From NCBI GenBank assembly GCA_051650525.1, contig JBOFJE010000008.1:114676-178675 (forward strand): a stretch of 64,000 nt of DNA, written 5' to 3'. The DNA comes from CAMREV01 sp051650525 (GTDB lineage Bacteria; Bacillota_I; Bacilli_A; Mycoplasmatales; Mycoplasmoidaceae). Position 1 is the first letter of the stretch. Every line of letters starts with the position of its first letter. Under the pieces are notes generated by a model. That model was not told the origin of the DNA. It did no database searches and worked only from the letters and a program-made list of their open reading frames with translations. Made by a program: the position numbers and the translations under genes. Below, piece after piece: positions 34,471 through 47,264 of the stretch.

Positions 34471-37362
34471 TTACCCTTTCCTAATTGGAGGTCCCATTGG
34501 TGGTTTTGGTGCTCCAACTTGTGGTCCCATTGGTGGTTTTGGTGCTCCAACTTGTGGTCCCATTGGTGGTTTTGGTGCTCCAACTTGTGGTCCCATTGGT
34601 GGTTTTGGCCCATTATTTGGTAAGATATTACCAGTCATTTTCGTTGGAGCAGCTGAATTAGCTGTTTTCATCCCCAATACTAACGATTTTGTAAGATTAG
34701 ATTTATGTTTCTTTTTAAGAAGAAACAATGTAACAAAAAAGATTGTAATAATTATTAATAAACTTAAAATAGCAATAGGAATAAAATATACATTACCTCA
34801 AAATCCTGAAATAATTATCTCATTAGAAATCATTTGTTCAACATCATTGTTTTGATCATTTAAATTTGATTTAATATCATAATTAATTTTAATTTTTCCT
34901 AAAAAATCATCCTTATGAGTGACAAAATTACAGAAAAATGGGATCATTTTTTCGTTTAATTGTATTAATTCATTTTTTGAAACTCCAATTACACCATTAT
35001 GATAATTAAATCCGTCTTGTGTAAAAGAATGATTTAAAATATCATTATATGATACAGTGCTACTAAATAAATTAAATTTTTTATTTATTATTAATGGATT
35101 TTCAATGTCATTTAAATTAGGTTGATTGTAAAAAATTGTATTTCCATATTTTGAAGCAAATGATAAATCGCCATGATCTAATCATTGTGTTAAAACATAA
35201 TCAACTTTCAATGAATGATTATTATTATCATATAATGGAGAACCTAAATAAGCAATAACACCTTGAGAAAAATTATTAGGTAAATTTTTTGAAGTATTTT
35301 TAATGTAATTGGTAATATCTCCATTTGTTAAGCCATTATTTGGATTTATATTATCATTTTTAGGAAGAACAATTATATTATTTATTTTGGTATTATAATT
35401 ATTTTTTCACGAAGCAATATTTCTAGATAAGCTTTTTATTTGTTGTCTTTTATCTGGTCAAATGGGGTTTGATACAATACCAGTTGCTTGATCATAATTT
35501 CTATTTTGAGCACCAAATATACCAACATAGTTAATATTCCCATCTTGAATAGGAGAAAAAACATCATCTGCAATCCCAACTCTTCCAGAATGTAAAACAA
35601 TATCTAAAACATTTAAATTTGGAGAAAATATATTTCCAGGAACAGATGCAGCTTCGTTAGACCAAATTTTATCATTTCATGGTTGAATTCATTTTATATA
35701 TCCCAATCTTGTTAGATTTATATCATTTCCACTAAAAAGCCCTCTATAACGAGTACTTATATAAATTCCATTTTCTAAATTATCATTCCCTTGCATAGGG
35801 TTATAATAATATTGTTCCATATTAAGTTGGTTTGAAAGAACAAAGGAACCATTTTTTTGACAATAAATATAACTATTTTTATTTGAATATATATTATCAT
35901 CATTATCCATATCAATATTGAAAGAAGAAATAACAGATTTAGTGTTTGTAAAAGAATTTTGACTCGAAATATAGAAAAAATTAACTTTATGTGAGCCTAC
36001 ACCATTTGGGTGATTTTTGTCTCCTTTATAAGTGAGAGAATAAGGAATAATGGCATTAAGATCATTATTAATAAAATCATCATAATTAGCAGATTCTCTC
36101 ATAGTGACTGGCATTGGATTTTGTAAAAACTCTTTAGTTTCATATCTATTATTTTCAATTTTAATTTTTGAAACTAAAATAACAAATGAATTAGGTATTC
36201 CTGGAGTAATATTTAGAGTATTTAATAAATAACTATAAACAAAAATAGATAATCTACCTTTATCATTAATTATAGGAGTAACATTAAAAATACGAGAATT
36301 TAATATATCTTGATCTACATAATTGCCATTTCAGGTTCCATTTTGGGGAATTTTATCAGAACTTCAATTATAAATCTTTGGAAATGCAATTCTATTATCA
36401 ATAGAAAATCCATTAGGTTGTTGTGAAGATATTGATTTTGAATTAATATCATATGTAACAATTATTGGACAAGTTCCATTATTTCAATTATTGAAAGTAT
36501 TATCTCCTGAACCAGTTCATATTAATAATTTAATTTTTGAATCATTTTCAATCTGAAAATTCTTAACTGGGGACATGTAAATTGGTTGTGAAGGAACTTT
36601 TTCAAACATATATTGGGTATTATAAGGAGTACTACCTTGTGAAAAAGTATTAATCAATTTATAATCTTGTTTAGCAGCATCTCAAAGTCAATTAGTAAAT
36701 AATTGACTTTTTTCAAGGTGAAATAAAGCATTTGGTCTATCATTAACATTTATTTTGATAATTTCATTTAATGAAGCGATTTTATAAATATTTAATTCGA
36801 CTCCGTTCTTTGTATTACCAATAATAATTAATCTATTATTTGAATAATAAGCTGAACCATTAAAAACATTTGATTTTGAAATATAGTCAGTAGTTAAAAA
36901 AATTGGATTAATTTGAAATAAATTATCTTTTGCAGTTGCTACAATATTAAAATGAGTATCTTCATTTGTATATGAATCAGTTCCTGGCTTGATGAAATTA
37001 AAGTAAAAATCATGATTATCAACAGTTGTTAATGATTTATTACTTAACACTGATTGTCTATTAAATAAATTATGGTCATTAACTTTATCTTGACTTACAT
37101 AATCACTATAAAATTTTTGATCGAACAATTCATCATTACTAACTAAGTTAGCATCATCATTATAATTATCAGGATTGCTATAATTTTTTGAAACAAATTT
37201 ATCAGGATTAATATTATTTATTTTATTTCCATTCTTAGATGACTTTAAATCATTTGTATAAGTAACATCTCTATGGGCAAAAAACAATGGGGCAAATGAT
37301 GCTACAGTAAAAAATAAACAAATAGATAATGGTTTATAAATATTTTTTTTAATTTTTTTCAT
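34471..37362 (-). CDS. large surface protein with proline-rich repeat tail (upstream of the pair)
   Basis: 963 residues, not recognised. N-terminal hydrophobic segment (about 9-30) without a lipobox, ectodomain of roughly 840 residues, membrane span near 875-895 (YFIPIAILSLLIIITIFF), then a basic cytoplasmic tail carrying PKPPMGPQVGA repeated three times plus a partial copy. Single-span surface proteins with Pro-rich tails occur in the cytadherence/gliding machinery of pneumoniae-group mycoplasmas; homology to those is not shown here. AAAGGAATA is a fair Shine-Dalgarno. Transcribed with the 871-residue partner. Confidence 0.77.
34490..34608 (-). repeat. 33-bp tandem repeat coding a Pro-rich tail, 3.6 copies
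   Basis: Three identical 33-base units plus 20 bases of a fourth, each coding PKPPMGPQVGA. Units start at 34490, 34523 and 34556, and the partial at 34589. Identity at the DNA level, including third positions, suggests recent expansion and potential for length change by slippage without frameshift. Confidence 0.92.
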
Positions 37363-37458
37363 AATATTATTCCTTTTTTGTTAATTTAAATAATAAAAGC
37401 ATAATTATATATATAATAGCAAATTATATTAACTAATCAAATTATAAGATATCTATTA

Positions 37459-39858
37459 TTATTTTTTTAATAATTTTTTTTCAAGAATTGGCAATATAAA
37501 TAAAGAATAATTTTGAAGGTGAATATCATTAAATTCCTTTAATACCTTTTTAATAATATTTAATTTCATTTTTTCAAATAAAATATTGCCTTCTTCAGTA
37601 TATATATTTAATGGTGTTTTTTGTTCATAAGCTCTTAAATTAGAAGAGTCTCTCAAACGAGACATCTTCTCAAGGTGAATCATTCAAAAATTATCAATTG
37701 CAGTTAATAGTAATTGATTAATTCTTGGTAAATAATTTTGTTGTTTAATCAATTGAAATTTTAAATTTATAACAATGTCATAAACAATTGTTAAATAAGC
37801 TTTAGCATTCTCAATTGGGCAAGAAATAAACATTTTAGGTTTGAAAAAATCAGTAAATGTTATTTCATAGTTTAAAAATAGAGAAAACTTTACTGCATCA
37901 ATGATTGCAGAATTATTCAAATCACGACAATCAATAATAAAATTGTCAATACAATCGTAAATCATTTTAATTATTATTTTTTCTAAATTATTTGTTCTTA
38001 AGATATGATCCCTCTGCTTATAAATTAATTCTCTTTGAGAAGATAACACATGATCATAATCAATAATATTTTTTCGCATATCAAAATTGATTCCCTCAAT
38101 TTTCTTTTGTGTTTTTGATAAAAATTTAGAAAAATATTTTGAATCAAAAAAATCATCTGATTGCAATTTAAATGCTGCTTTTTCAAATCTTTCTGAAGCA
38201 AATCTTTTAAAAATCATATCTTGCAATGAAGTATAAAACCGAGATTCTCCTGGATCACCTTGTCTTCCAGAACGTCCTCTTAATTGATCATCAATTCTTC
38301 TAGATTCATTCCTTTCAGTACCAATCACATATAAACCACCTAATCTTTTTACTTCTTCATTAATTTTAATATCAGTTCCACGACCGGCCATATTAGTTGA
38401 AATTGTAATGGAAGCTTTCTTACCAGCATTGGCAATAATTTCAGATTCTCTAGCATTATTTTTAGCTGATAAAACCTCGTGAGTTAAACCCAATTTAGTC
38501 AATAATTTAGAAACATATTCAGAATCATTAACAGAAGAGGTCCCAACTAAAACTGGTTGTCCTTTTTTATTTCTTTCGGCAATATCAGAAATAACATGTT
38601 TTCATTTATCACTCTTTTTACCAAAAATATAATCTGGATAATCAAGTCTAATATTGGGTTTATTTGTTGGTATTTGAATCACATCTAAATTATATATTTT
38701 TAGAAATTCCTCTTTTTCAGTATAAGCAGTTCCTGATAATGCAGATAATTTTTTATACATTCTAAAGAAAGATTGATAAGTAATAGTTGCAAGTGTTCTG
38801 TTTTCAGGTTCTATTTCAACATTTTCTTTTGCTTGAATTGCCTGTTGTAATCCTGCATTGTAGCTATGTCCTTTTAAAATTCTACCTGTAAATGAATCAA
38901 TTAAGTTAATTTCATTATCTTGAACAATATATTCCTGTCCATTCTTAAAAACAAAATTTGCTGTTAAAGAATTATGAATTTTATGAATTAATTCACTTGA
39001 CTCGATTGAATAGATGTTTTTAATTTTGAAATATTTTTCAGATTTTTCTGAACCAAAATCAGAAAGAGAAATTGTATTAGATTCTGCATCAATTAAATAA
39101 TCTAAGTCATTTAAACTTTTAACAAATTTATCAACTTCAAGATATAGTGAAACATCGTTAATTGGATTACCAGAAATAATTAATGGAGTTTTAGCTTCAT
39201 CAATTAAAATTGAATCACCTTCATCAATAATTGCAAAATGAAGGTCTCTAATAGATTTATCATTGATATTAGTAACCATATTATCTCTTAAATAATCAAA
39301 TCCAAGTTCTGAATTTGTTGTATAAGTAATATCTCTTGAAAACATTTCTTTCTTGACATTTGGTTGCATGGAAGAAAGATTATATCCAACAGTTATACCA
39401 AATTTTTCTAATGCCGCTTGACTAAATTTTGCATCCCTTTCAACTAAATATTCATTCACAGTGACAATATGAACACCTTTTTTTTCTAAAGCCATAACAA
39501 AAGCTGAAATTAAAATTGTTAAAGTTTTACCTTCACCTGTTTTCATCTCAGCAAAATCACCATTGCAAATAATATATGAGCCCATAATTTGAACGTCAAA
39601 AGCAAAAAGTTTATGTGTTCTAAAAGCAATTTCTCTACCAATAGCAAGAGCATCAATAATTATTTCTTCCAATAAGAGTTGTTTGCTTTGCAGCTTTTTA
39701 GAGAAAAAATCAATTCTTTCCTGAATTTGTGCATTTGTTAAGGCACGGTACTCATCTTTCTTTAGATTTACATTACTTGCTACTCTTTTTGCTTCTTTAA
39801 AAAGCTGACTTTTTCTTTTTATTTCAAAATGATTTTTCTTTCTTCTATTTATAATCAT
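37459..39858 (-). CDS. secA: preprotein translocase ATPase SecA
   Basis: Motor that drives proteins through SecYEG. 799 residues with Walker A MKTGEGKT, YTTNSELGFDYLRDNM, DEGDSILIDEA (DEAD-box), GTAYTEKEEF, ISTNMAGRGTDI, and DDQLRGRSGRQGDPGES. The zinc-binding C-terminal linker of other bacteria is absent, normal for mollicutes. It lies next to a pair of exported surface proteins. The upstream gene (an ABC ATPase) ends one base before the secA start. Confidence 0.96.
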
Positions 39859-39859
39859 T

Positions 39860-41233
39860 TTAATTCCTTATTTTATTGCTAATAATTATACCATCTCTCA
39901 ATTCAATAATATGGTTACCATAATCAAGAATTTTTTCATTATGGGTGATCATAATAATTGTTAAATTATATTTCTTATGAATATCTTTTAATAGATTCAT
40001 CACAATTTTAGTTGAATTTTCATCCAATGCACTTGTCGGTTCATCAGCAAACAATATATCAGATTTTTTTGCGATTGCCCTTGCAATTGCAACCCTTTGT
40101 TGTTGACCACCAGATAATTCAAAAACCATTTTTTCTCGATCTTTATATAAATCAAATTCTTTCATTAAATCATTTACAAAAATTTTGTCTTTTTTGTAAT
40201 GAATTTTTTTATTTCTTCGATCATATATTTTATTTTTTAAATAACAACCCATTAAAATATTTTCTTCAACATTCAAATTATAAAGTAACCCATAATGCTG
40301 AAAAATATAGGAAGTGTTATCTTGTCTAAATTTAGTTAAAGAATGATCAGTAAATTTTGTAATATTTTTATTATTAATAATAACATCACCAAATGATAAT
40401 TGATCAATCCCAGCTAAACAATTCATTAATGTTGTTTTTCCAGATCCAGATGGTCCTAATAATAAGACAAATTCTCCTTTTTTAATTTTTAAATTAATAT
40501 CTTTCAAAACAGTCACATTATTTGAAGGAGAAGAATAAATTTTATAGCCATTAAAAACTTCAATAACATTATTGTCAGAATTTTCTAATAAAATCTTCTT
40601 TTCAAAGGAATTTTGAATATTATTATTTAATAAATAAATAATTTTATTAATTTTTTTTTCAAATATAATTTCCTTTCTAAAAGGAAAATCAATAATAGTA
40701 TTATGTGAAACTCGATCAATTAAATATAAATCAAGATCATAATTTTTATCATTCAATGCATTGATATAAATAAAAATTTTTTTAATTTTTTGTTTGTAAT
40801 TTAATTTTTTTAACGGTATTTTTACAAGTAATCATGTTTTTGCATTATCACTAAGTAATTTATTTACCCAAATAAAACTGATGCCATCTTGATAAATACT
40901 TTTTATTAATTTATTAATTAAGTAATTAATCTTTACAAATAAAAGGAAAAAAAATTGGGATTTATTTGGTTTAATATTTAAACTAATTATTTCATTTTTA
41001 TTCAGAATTTTTTTATCAACAATCCTTTTGAATCAAAAATCTGAAAGATAATTAATATTTTTAATAACTATTTTTAAATTTGCAATTACTTTTTCAGAAT
41101 CACTAATTTTTTTAACTTTATGCTTATAATTTTGATATTCATTTTGAATATTTTCAGTTTGTAAATCATCTAAAACAAAGTCAATTGTTTTTGCATTATT
41201 TTCTTTAGATGATAAATTAATTAAATTTTTCAT
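39860..41233 (-). CDS. ABC transporter ATP-binding protein with long N-terminal extension
   Basis: 457 residues read through TGA at several places. The last 240 are a complete LolD/MacB-type ATPase: Walker A GPSGSGKTTLM, Q-loop YIFQHYGLL, signature ELSGGQQQRVAIA, Walker B ILFADEPTSALDE and ITHNE. The first 215 residues are Lys/Asn/Ile-rich, with no membrane span or motif I recognise. No permease gene is adjacent; upstream is phoU and downstream is secA. MacB-family permeases of mycoplasmas are often elsewhere. A TTG at 40754-40756 could start a shorter form lacking most of the extension, but no stop separates the parts. Confidence 0.8.
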
Positions 41234-41293
41234 AATAATATTATACTTTAAATATTTTTCTATAAAAGATAAATAATCAAATGGATTTTAAAA

Positions 41294-41974
41294 TTATAAC
41301 TTGTCAGTCTTAGATTTTGTTTTTTTAGAAGAAAGTCTTTGGTGTTTGATATACTTAAAATTTAAAAATGCATTAAAATAATGAGTTGATGCAATATTTA
41401 TATTTTTAATAATTGAGCTACACTGGTAAGAGATTTTAGAGGAAATTTTTTGGTGCTTTAATTCATGTGAAATATTGTTTGCTTCATTATAAAATTTTTC
41501 ATCAAATTTATTTTTTTCCAATTTGATATGTTCTATATTTTCTTTATAATTAACTCCCATATATTTCTCTAATTTAATCAGTAATTTCAAATATAGAGAA
41601 ACAATTGTTTTAAATTCATTAAAATCATAATCCTTAGTGTAATTTGTTGCTCTAAAAATTTCAAACCCTGTGTCAATTAATCTTTCGATATCTTTTATAG
41701 AATAAATTAGAGCAATAATATATCTTAAATGATTTGCTCTAGGTTGTGCTTTTGAAATGGCTCAAACAGTATCATCGATTAAATTTTTTTGTAAAAAATT
41801 AGCTTCTTCTTCTAAATTATCAATTTTTTCTAAATCAGCTTCATTTTTTCTTTTTTTAAATATTATATTTCAAATTTCATGGTGAACTAAAATACTTTGA
41901 GAAACATATTCTTGAAACTCTTTAAAAATTTTATCTTCAGTTTCTATTACAATATCATAATTTGTATCAATCAT
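41294..41974 (-). CDS. phoU: phosphate transport regulatory protein PhoU-like
   Basis: 226 residues, all-helical, last gene of the pst operon, three bases after pstB. It follows the PhoU plan of two three-helix repeats, with an E/D-rich YIIALIYSIKDIERLIDTG segment matching the conserved metal-binding helix of PhoU. PhoU links Pst activity to phosphate control. A two-component sensor was not seen in this window, so signalling is uncertain. Family call from helix pattern and position. Confidence 0.78.
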
Positions 41975-41977
41975 TTT

Positions 41978-42841
41978 CTATCCTATTTTTCCATTAATAT
42001 AATCTTTTGTCTCTTTTTTTTGAGGATTTAAAAAAATATTTCTTGTTGAACCATGTTCAATAATATAACCCTTAAAAAAGAAGAAGGTTTCATCACTAAT
42101 TCTTTGCGCTTGAGCAAGTGAGTGGGTAACAATAATAATTGAATATTTTAATTTTAATTTATTTATTAAATTTTCAATTTTAACAGTTGATATGGGATCT
42201 AAAGCACTTGTTGGTTCATCCATTAAAAGAACATCTGGTTCTAATGCAATTGCTCTTGCAATGCATAATCTTTGCTGCTGCCCACCAGACAAATTTCTCC
42301 CATCATCATCAAGATTATCCTTAACTTCATCTCAAAGTCCAGCTTCTTCTAATGATTTTTTAACAATAACTTTTAAGACTTTATAATCATGGATGCCATG
42401 ACTCTTAGGTCCATATGCAACATTTTCAAAAATTGACATTGGGAAAGGTGTTGGTTTTTGAAATACCATTCCAACCTTTGTTCTTAAAAGTAATGGAGCT
42501 AGTTTCTTTGAATAAATATTTAATCCCTCAAAAAAAATATTACCTTCTCTAACTGTGTTATCAATTAAATCATTCATTCTGTTTAAAGCATTTAAAAAGG
42601 TTGTTTTGCCACATCCAGAAGGACCAATCAATGCTGAAACCTTCTGTTTTTTAATATGAGCATTAATATTAAATAAAGCTTGTTTTTTACCATTTAAGTA
42701 CCAAAAATTGTAATTTTCAATTTCGAATATATTATTATTATCAAAATCTTTTGAATTATCAATTATATGGTTGTCTTTGTTAAAAAAATCTCTTATTTTT
42801 TTTGGAATAATTTTTTTATCTTTTAAATTAATTTTTTTCAT
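41978..42841 (-). CDS. pstB: phosphate ABC transporter ATP-binding protein
   Basis: Energises phosphate uptake. 287 residues with IGPSGCGKTTFLNALNRMND (characteristic of PstB), VFQKPTPFPMSIFENVAYG, signature LSGGQQQRLCIARA, Walker B LLMDEPTSALDP and the switch His in IIVTHS. A 40-residue N-terminal extension precedes the ATPase, common in mycoplasmas. Its start overlaps the pstCA stop by 14 bases. Confidence 0.95.
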
Positions 42842-44858
42842 AATAAATCCTTTTCTTACCGATTAAATTAAGAAAACTAGCATAACAATCCCTAAAAATA
42901 TCAACTGTTGTTTTCTTCATTTCCTTTCAATTAGGGATAATAACATAACCAATAAAGACTAATGCAAAGACAATAATAAAAATCAATAAGGCAGCTTGAT
43001 ATTGATAATTATTTCTTTCAATATTAGAATCATTACTAAATAATTGGGAATAGATATAAGTAGTTAATGTTGTTCCTGGCCGATTTAGAGCAGAATGTCA
43101 TGAACTTGATAATCCAGCAGTTAAATATAAGGGGGCTGTTTCACTTAAAATCCTTCCAATTGAAAGTACTAATGAAGTGATAATTCCAGTAATAGCTGCT
43201 GGAATTATTAACCTTCGGATGGTAAAAAATTTTGTGTTACCAAGAGCAATAGAATTTGTTCTAAATTCTAATGGAATATTTTCAAGTGCTTGTTGAAGTA
43301 ATCTAATAAATGTTGGCACAATTACAATCGATAATGTCAATGAACCTGCAATTAGAGAATTACCAGTTTTACCACCTGCTGATAATCCTAATGTTTGAAT
43401 AAAAAATAACATTCCAAACATCCCAAATAAAATAGAAGGAGTAGTAGCAATTGAATCTGCAAAAAAGATTATTGATTTTTTAATTTTTCCATCCCTTGCA
43501 TATTCATTTAAATAAATAGCCACCAACAATGAAATAGGCATTGAAATGATAATACTTGTTCAAATAACAATGATGGTATTAACAAAAGATTGTCCTATGT
43601 CATTTTTGCTATATTGAAGAATAGTATTTGGTTCTTTTGAAGCAATTGATCCCTTGACAACGATATCCATGCAAATTCATAATATAAAGGAAATTGAAAA
43701 TATAAAACTAATAACTTCTGATGTCATCTTTTTAATTGTAAAAAGATTTTTTAATTTGTTATCATATATTCTTTCTTTGACATATAAAATACTATCATTT
43801 AAATTATTTGAATTTATTTTATAACCTTTTTTTGATCTGTATGTAACAAGTTCATAAAATATTAAAAATTGATTTGGAATAAAAAAGATAATTTTAACAA
43901 GTATTCTTTCCATTTTTAATACTCATTTATATTTATTAGATTTTTTACTTTGAACACTCACCAAAAAAATATTCATTAAAATAGATATAATAAATAGAAT
44001 TAATCCAAAAGCAAAAAGAGCTGGTTGAATAACTTCAACATTGTTTTCACTAAACATTTGACTCGCTAAAAAAGCTCCAATGGTTTGAAAATTACCATTA
44101 AAAAAAGTTGATAAACTACTAAACATTCCATTATTTGGTTGTGCATTTAAAATCATTGATAAAGCAATTGATTCAGAAATTGCTCTTGTAAAAGCAATTG
44201 TGCAAGCAACAATAATTCCTGGTCTTGCTGCCTTCAAATAAACTTTATAAATAGATCTTGTTTTAGAAGTCCCTAATGACATGGGATTAGTTATTAATTC
44301 TTTAGTAATATTATCAAGATTATGAAAAGTCATAGAAATAATTGTTGGAGTTATCATAAAAGCTAACATAATTGATGCTATTAGAATGGATGATGGAGAA
44401 ATACCAAAAAGATGTTGAAATAAAGTTCCAAGTGATGTCAAAGCAAATAATCCAAAAATAACTGAAGGGATTCCTGATAGAACATAGAAAAAAATTCTAA
44501 TCTTATTTTGGTGTTTTTTATTTATTCTAAATTTAATAAAAGTAGCTGTTTTAACACCAAGTGGAGCAGCAATCAAAAGGGCAATGGTTGATGTTATAAT
44601 AGTTACTGAAAATGGCAACCAAAAAGAACATTTCATTTGACTAAAATCGATGATATTGGTAAAAAGAATGTTTGCTAAACTAATTTTAGAATTATGAACT
44701 GCTTCATATAATATGAAAGAAAACATCACAAATAAAATAATTACAAGTAAGAAAGCAGCAAAGATAGTTAAATATTTAAATATTCTATTAGAAAAAATAG
44801 AATATTGAGTTCATGTATTAATAGATTTATCTTTATTTTTTTTTTGAAAAACATTCAT
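42828..44858 (-). CDS. pstA: fused phosphate permease PstC-PstA
   Basis: One frame of 676 residues joins the two permease subunits, which are separate proteins in most bacteria. Residues 1-310 are the PstC half (VLSGIPSVIFGLFAL, SLGTSKTRSIYKVYLKAARPGI EAA loop, RAISESIALSM). A linker follows, with no stop at 43911-43925 (TGA there reads Trp), then the PstA half (ATTPSILFGMFGMLFF, ALGNTKFFTIRRLIIPAAITGI, GRILSETAPLYL). M. genitalium has a similar long PstA (MG411, from memory). The start shares TAATG with the pstS stop. Confidence 0.92.
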
Positions 44859-45895
44859 TATGATGCCTTTGCGCCAGATCAACCTAAAACAAGATCACCC
44901 TGTCAAGGATTGTCTCGAAGTTGCATAGAATCAATTTGTGGTTGAGAAAGATTGATAAATCCTTCTTTGGAAATTATTGCTTTTGCATTTGGATAATAGT
45001 ATCAATATATAAATTCTTTTAAAACACTAAAATTATGGTTTTTTAGAGAGATCATCATATTTAAAGGTCGATATCATTTATAATTTTTAGCAATAGTTTC
45101 TTCATTCATAGGATAAGTTTGATATGTTGCAATTTTGAAACCTTTATTTTTAATTTCTTGCTCATTATTAATAATATAACCTGCAGAAAGATAGGTAATT
45201 GCCCCATCACTTCGATCATTACTTATTTGTTGTCATGTTTGAGAATTACTCTCAGCAGTTTGAGTAGTATATGATCCATAATTACCATTAACTAATTCAT
45301 TACTAAGTTCTTGTTCAATGGCTTTTTGTTCTTCAGTTCATAATAAATGATTATCAGTTAAAAAAGCATCAGCAGTTCCTGAAGCACCTGCACCTCCAGT
45401 TCTTGCATATGGATGAATAATAGTATTATCTAACATTAATGGATCAATATCATGATAACTATATGCTTTTTTTCCAGCAAAGGCTCGATAGACATTTTCA
45501 AGTACATATGGTGAACTGAAATCTAAATTAGATTTACTCTTATATATTATTCCAATGCCATCTCAAGCAATTGTTATTGTTTTAATGTTATTATTTTTAG
45601 AATTTAAAATTTGTGGATAAGGATCCTTTGAAGCCATACCAATATCTTTCTTATTTCCTAAAATTGATTGAATTCCAACACCACTTCCTCCAGCTTGAAC
45701 AGTTAAATCAAACTTAGAAAATTTCTCAGAAAAACTTTTCATTAATGGATAAACAGTTGAAGAACCAGCTGCTGTAACTAGGGGGAATGAATATTTAATT
45801 GAAGAAAAAACAACTATTGGAATAAATACAATAGTAGTTGATATCAAAATCATAATAGATTTAAAAATAAATTTTTTGCTGAGCTTTATTTTCAT
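44858..45895 (-). CDS. pstS: phosphate-binding protein
   Basis: Captures phosphate outside the membrane for the PstCA permease. 345 residues: N-terminal hydrophobic span (11-32), then LVTAAGSSTVYPLM and QAGGSGVGIQ, the two loops that bind phosphate, and RTGGAGASGTADAFL. There is no lipobox Cys after the signal, unlike most PstS lipoproteins, so it is likely held by the uncleaved span. First gene of pstS-pstCA-pstB-phoU. Confidence 0.93.
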
Positions 45896-45935
45896 ATTAT
45901 AAGTTAATAGCTTACTCTTTCAATTAAATAATATA

Positions 45936-46235
45936 TTAATGTTTATTCAAAGTTATTTTAGTTTTATGCTTTCTTAATTGATCAATAATTTTATAAATTG
46001 CATCATGAATTATTTCTTCTAAATTATTACTCTTGGATTTAGACTCAATCAATCCTTTATCATGAATATTAACAAGCAATTTTAATTCATATTCATTATG
46101 AGATTTATAAAAAGAAAACTGTGCTTTTACATTTTCTTCAACAAATTTAAATTCAAATATTTTTTTAATTTTTTCAATCAAAATTTTTTCAATATTTTCA
46201 TCTTTATCCATATCTTTTCATCTAATATTAATCAT
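45936..46235 (-). CDS. hpf: short ribosome hibernation promoting factor
   Basis: 99 residues matching the S30AE/HPF beta-alpha-beta-beta-beta-alpha layout. It starts MINIRWKDM, with the W coded by TGA, and the second helix EEIIHDAIYKIIDQLRKHKTKI is the typical HPF end (DAIDLAIDKLERQIRKHKTK). No C-terminal dimerisation domain, so the short type. HPF binds 30S in resting cells. The downstream ATG (46211) would lose the first strand and is rejected. Confidence 0.8.
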
Positions 46236-46304
46236 TTGTTTTCCTTAAATATTACTCTATAAAATTATTATAATAAAAATTTTTATAAATATAAAAACAT
46301 CAAC

Positions 46305-47252
46305 CTATTTTTCATTTAGATAAAAAGTTCTTAAAGAAGAAAATAGACTATCTAAATTTGAAACATCAATTTGTTGGGTAAAGAAAGGCTTAGTCAATCC
46401 ACTTTTTGCTTTATTATTGGGGTCATAAGTTTTAGTTTGTGTGTAACCAATGACTCCCGATAAATTATTACTACCACCAGTTAAGGAATTTATTTGGGAT
46501 CTTCACCTAGAAACAAAATTTGTCATTTCTCGATAATTAATTGCTGATTTATCATTTCTTATAAAAGTATTTTCCAATGATCTATAATAACTTGGCAATT
46601 TTTTAAAATCATTAATCTTTCAATGATCTTTATATGAATGTGGCCTATTAACTTCTCCTGGAAGTCTTGAATTACCTGAATCAAAATAATTGTATCAGTC
46701 CAAAATCATTTCTTTAGTTCATTTTGAATCGGGATTGGCAAAAGATTTAATTTCATATTTGGAATCTAGACTAGCAGCAGATGAATTTATGTATGGATTA
46801 ATATCTAAAATGATGTTTAAATTAGCTACATTACTAATAACTTTATATTCATTATATCTTTTAACAAATTCATTTTGGAATTGAATCTTTGAAATATCAT
46901 TAGTAATAACTGGTTTATCTGCAATGTTTCTTGATTGAAAAAACTTTCAATTAGAAAGTGTAGAATCAAAATTGAAAATTTGATCATCGTCAATTTGAGA
47001 AAGGGAAGCATAAAGTATAATATAATTACCCTTATTTATATTTTTAGTTCCATATAAAGCATCCCTAATATTAAAATTTCCGTGGTTATATCCAGATAAA
47101 AAACCACTTGGATTTAAATTATTGATAGAAAAAGTTTGTAATGCATTTCAATTGACTGAACGAGCTGAAATAGCAAGTGGTGTTGCAATCACAATGATTG
47201 AACCAATGCCAATTGATGAAATAATAAGACCTAATTTAAGAATTTTTTTCAT
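46305..47252 (-). CDS. hypothetical exported protein, partner of the large lipoprotein
   Basis: 315 residues. N-terminal signal-like span (4-29: LKLGLIISSIGIGSIIVIATPLAIS) without Cys, then a soluble Asn/Ser/Trp-rich domain. Notable are DPNNKAKSGLTKPFF near the end and several Trp coded by TGA. No known motif. It is 12 bases downstream of the 1243-residue lipoprotein gene and surely co-transcribed, so the two may act together at the surface. Confidence 0.65.
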
Positions 47253-47264
47253 ATTAGTTTCCCA

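Noticed and set aside
34490..34608. CRISPR array
   Set aside because: The repeats are contiguous without spacers and in frame within a coding region.
40012..40329. Plus-strand open frame of 105 codons
   Set aside because: Antisense to the ABC ATPase motifs (Walker B and signature), so it is a shadow.
42828..44858. Separate pstC and pstA genes
   Set aside because: The only break between the two halves is a TGA, read as Trp in this code; no stop or good internal start with ribosome site is present.
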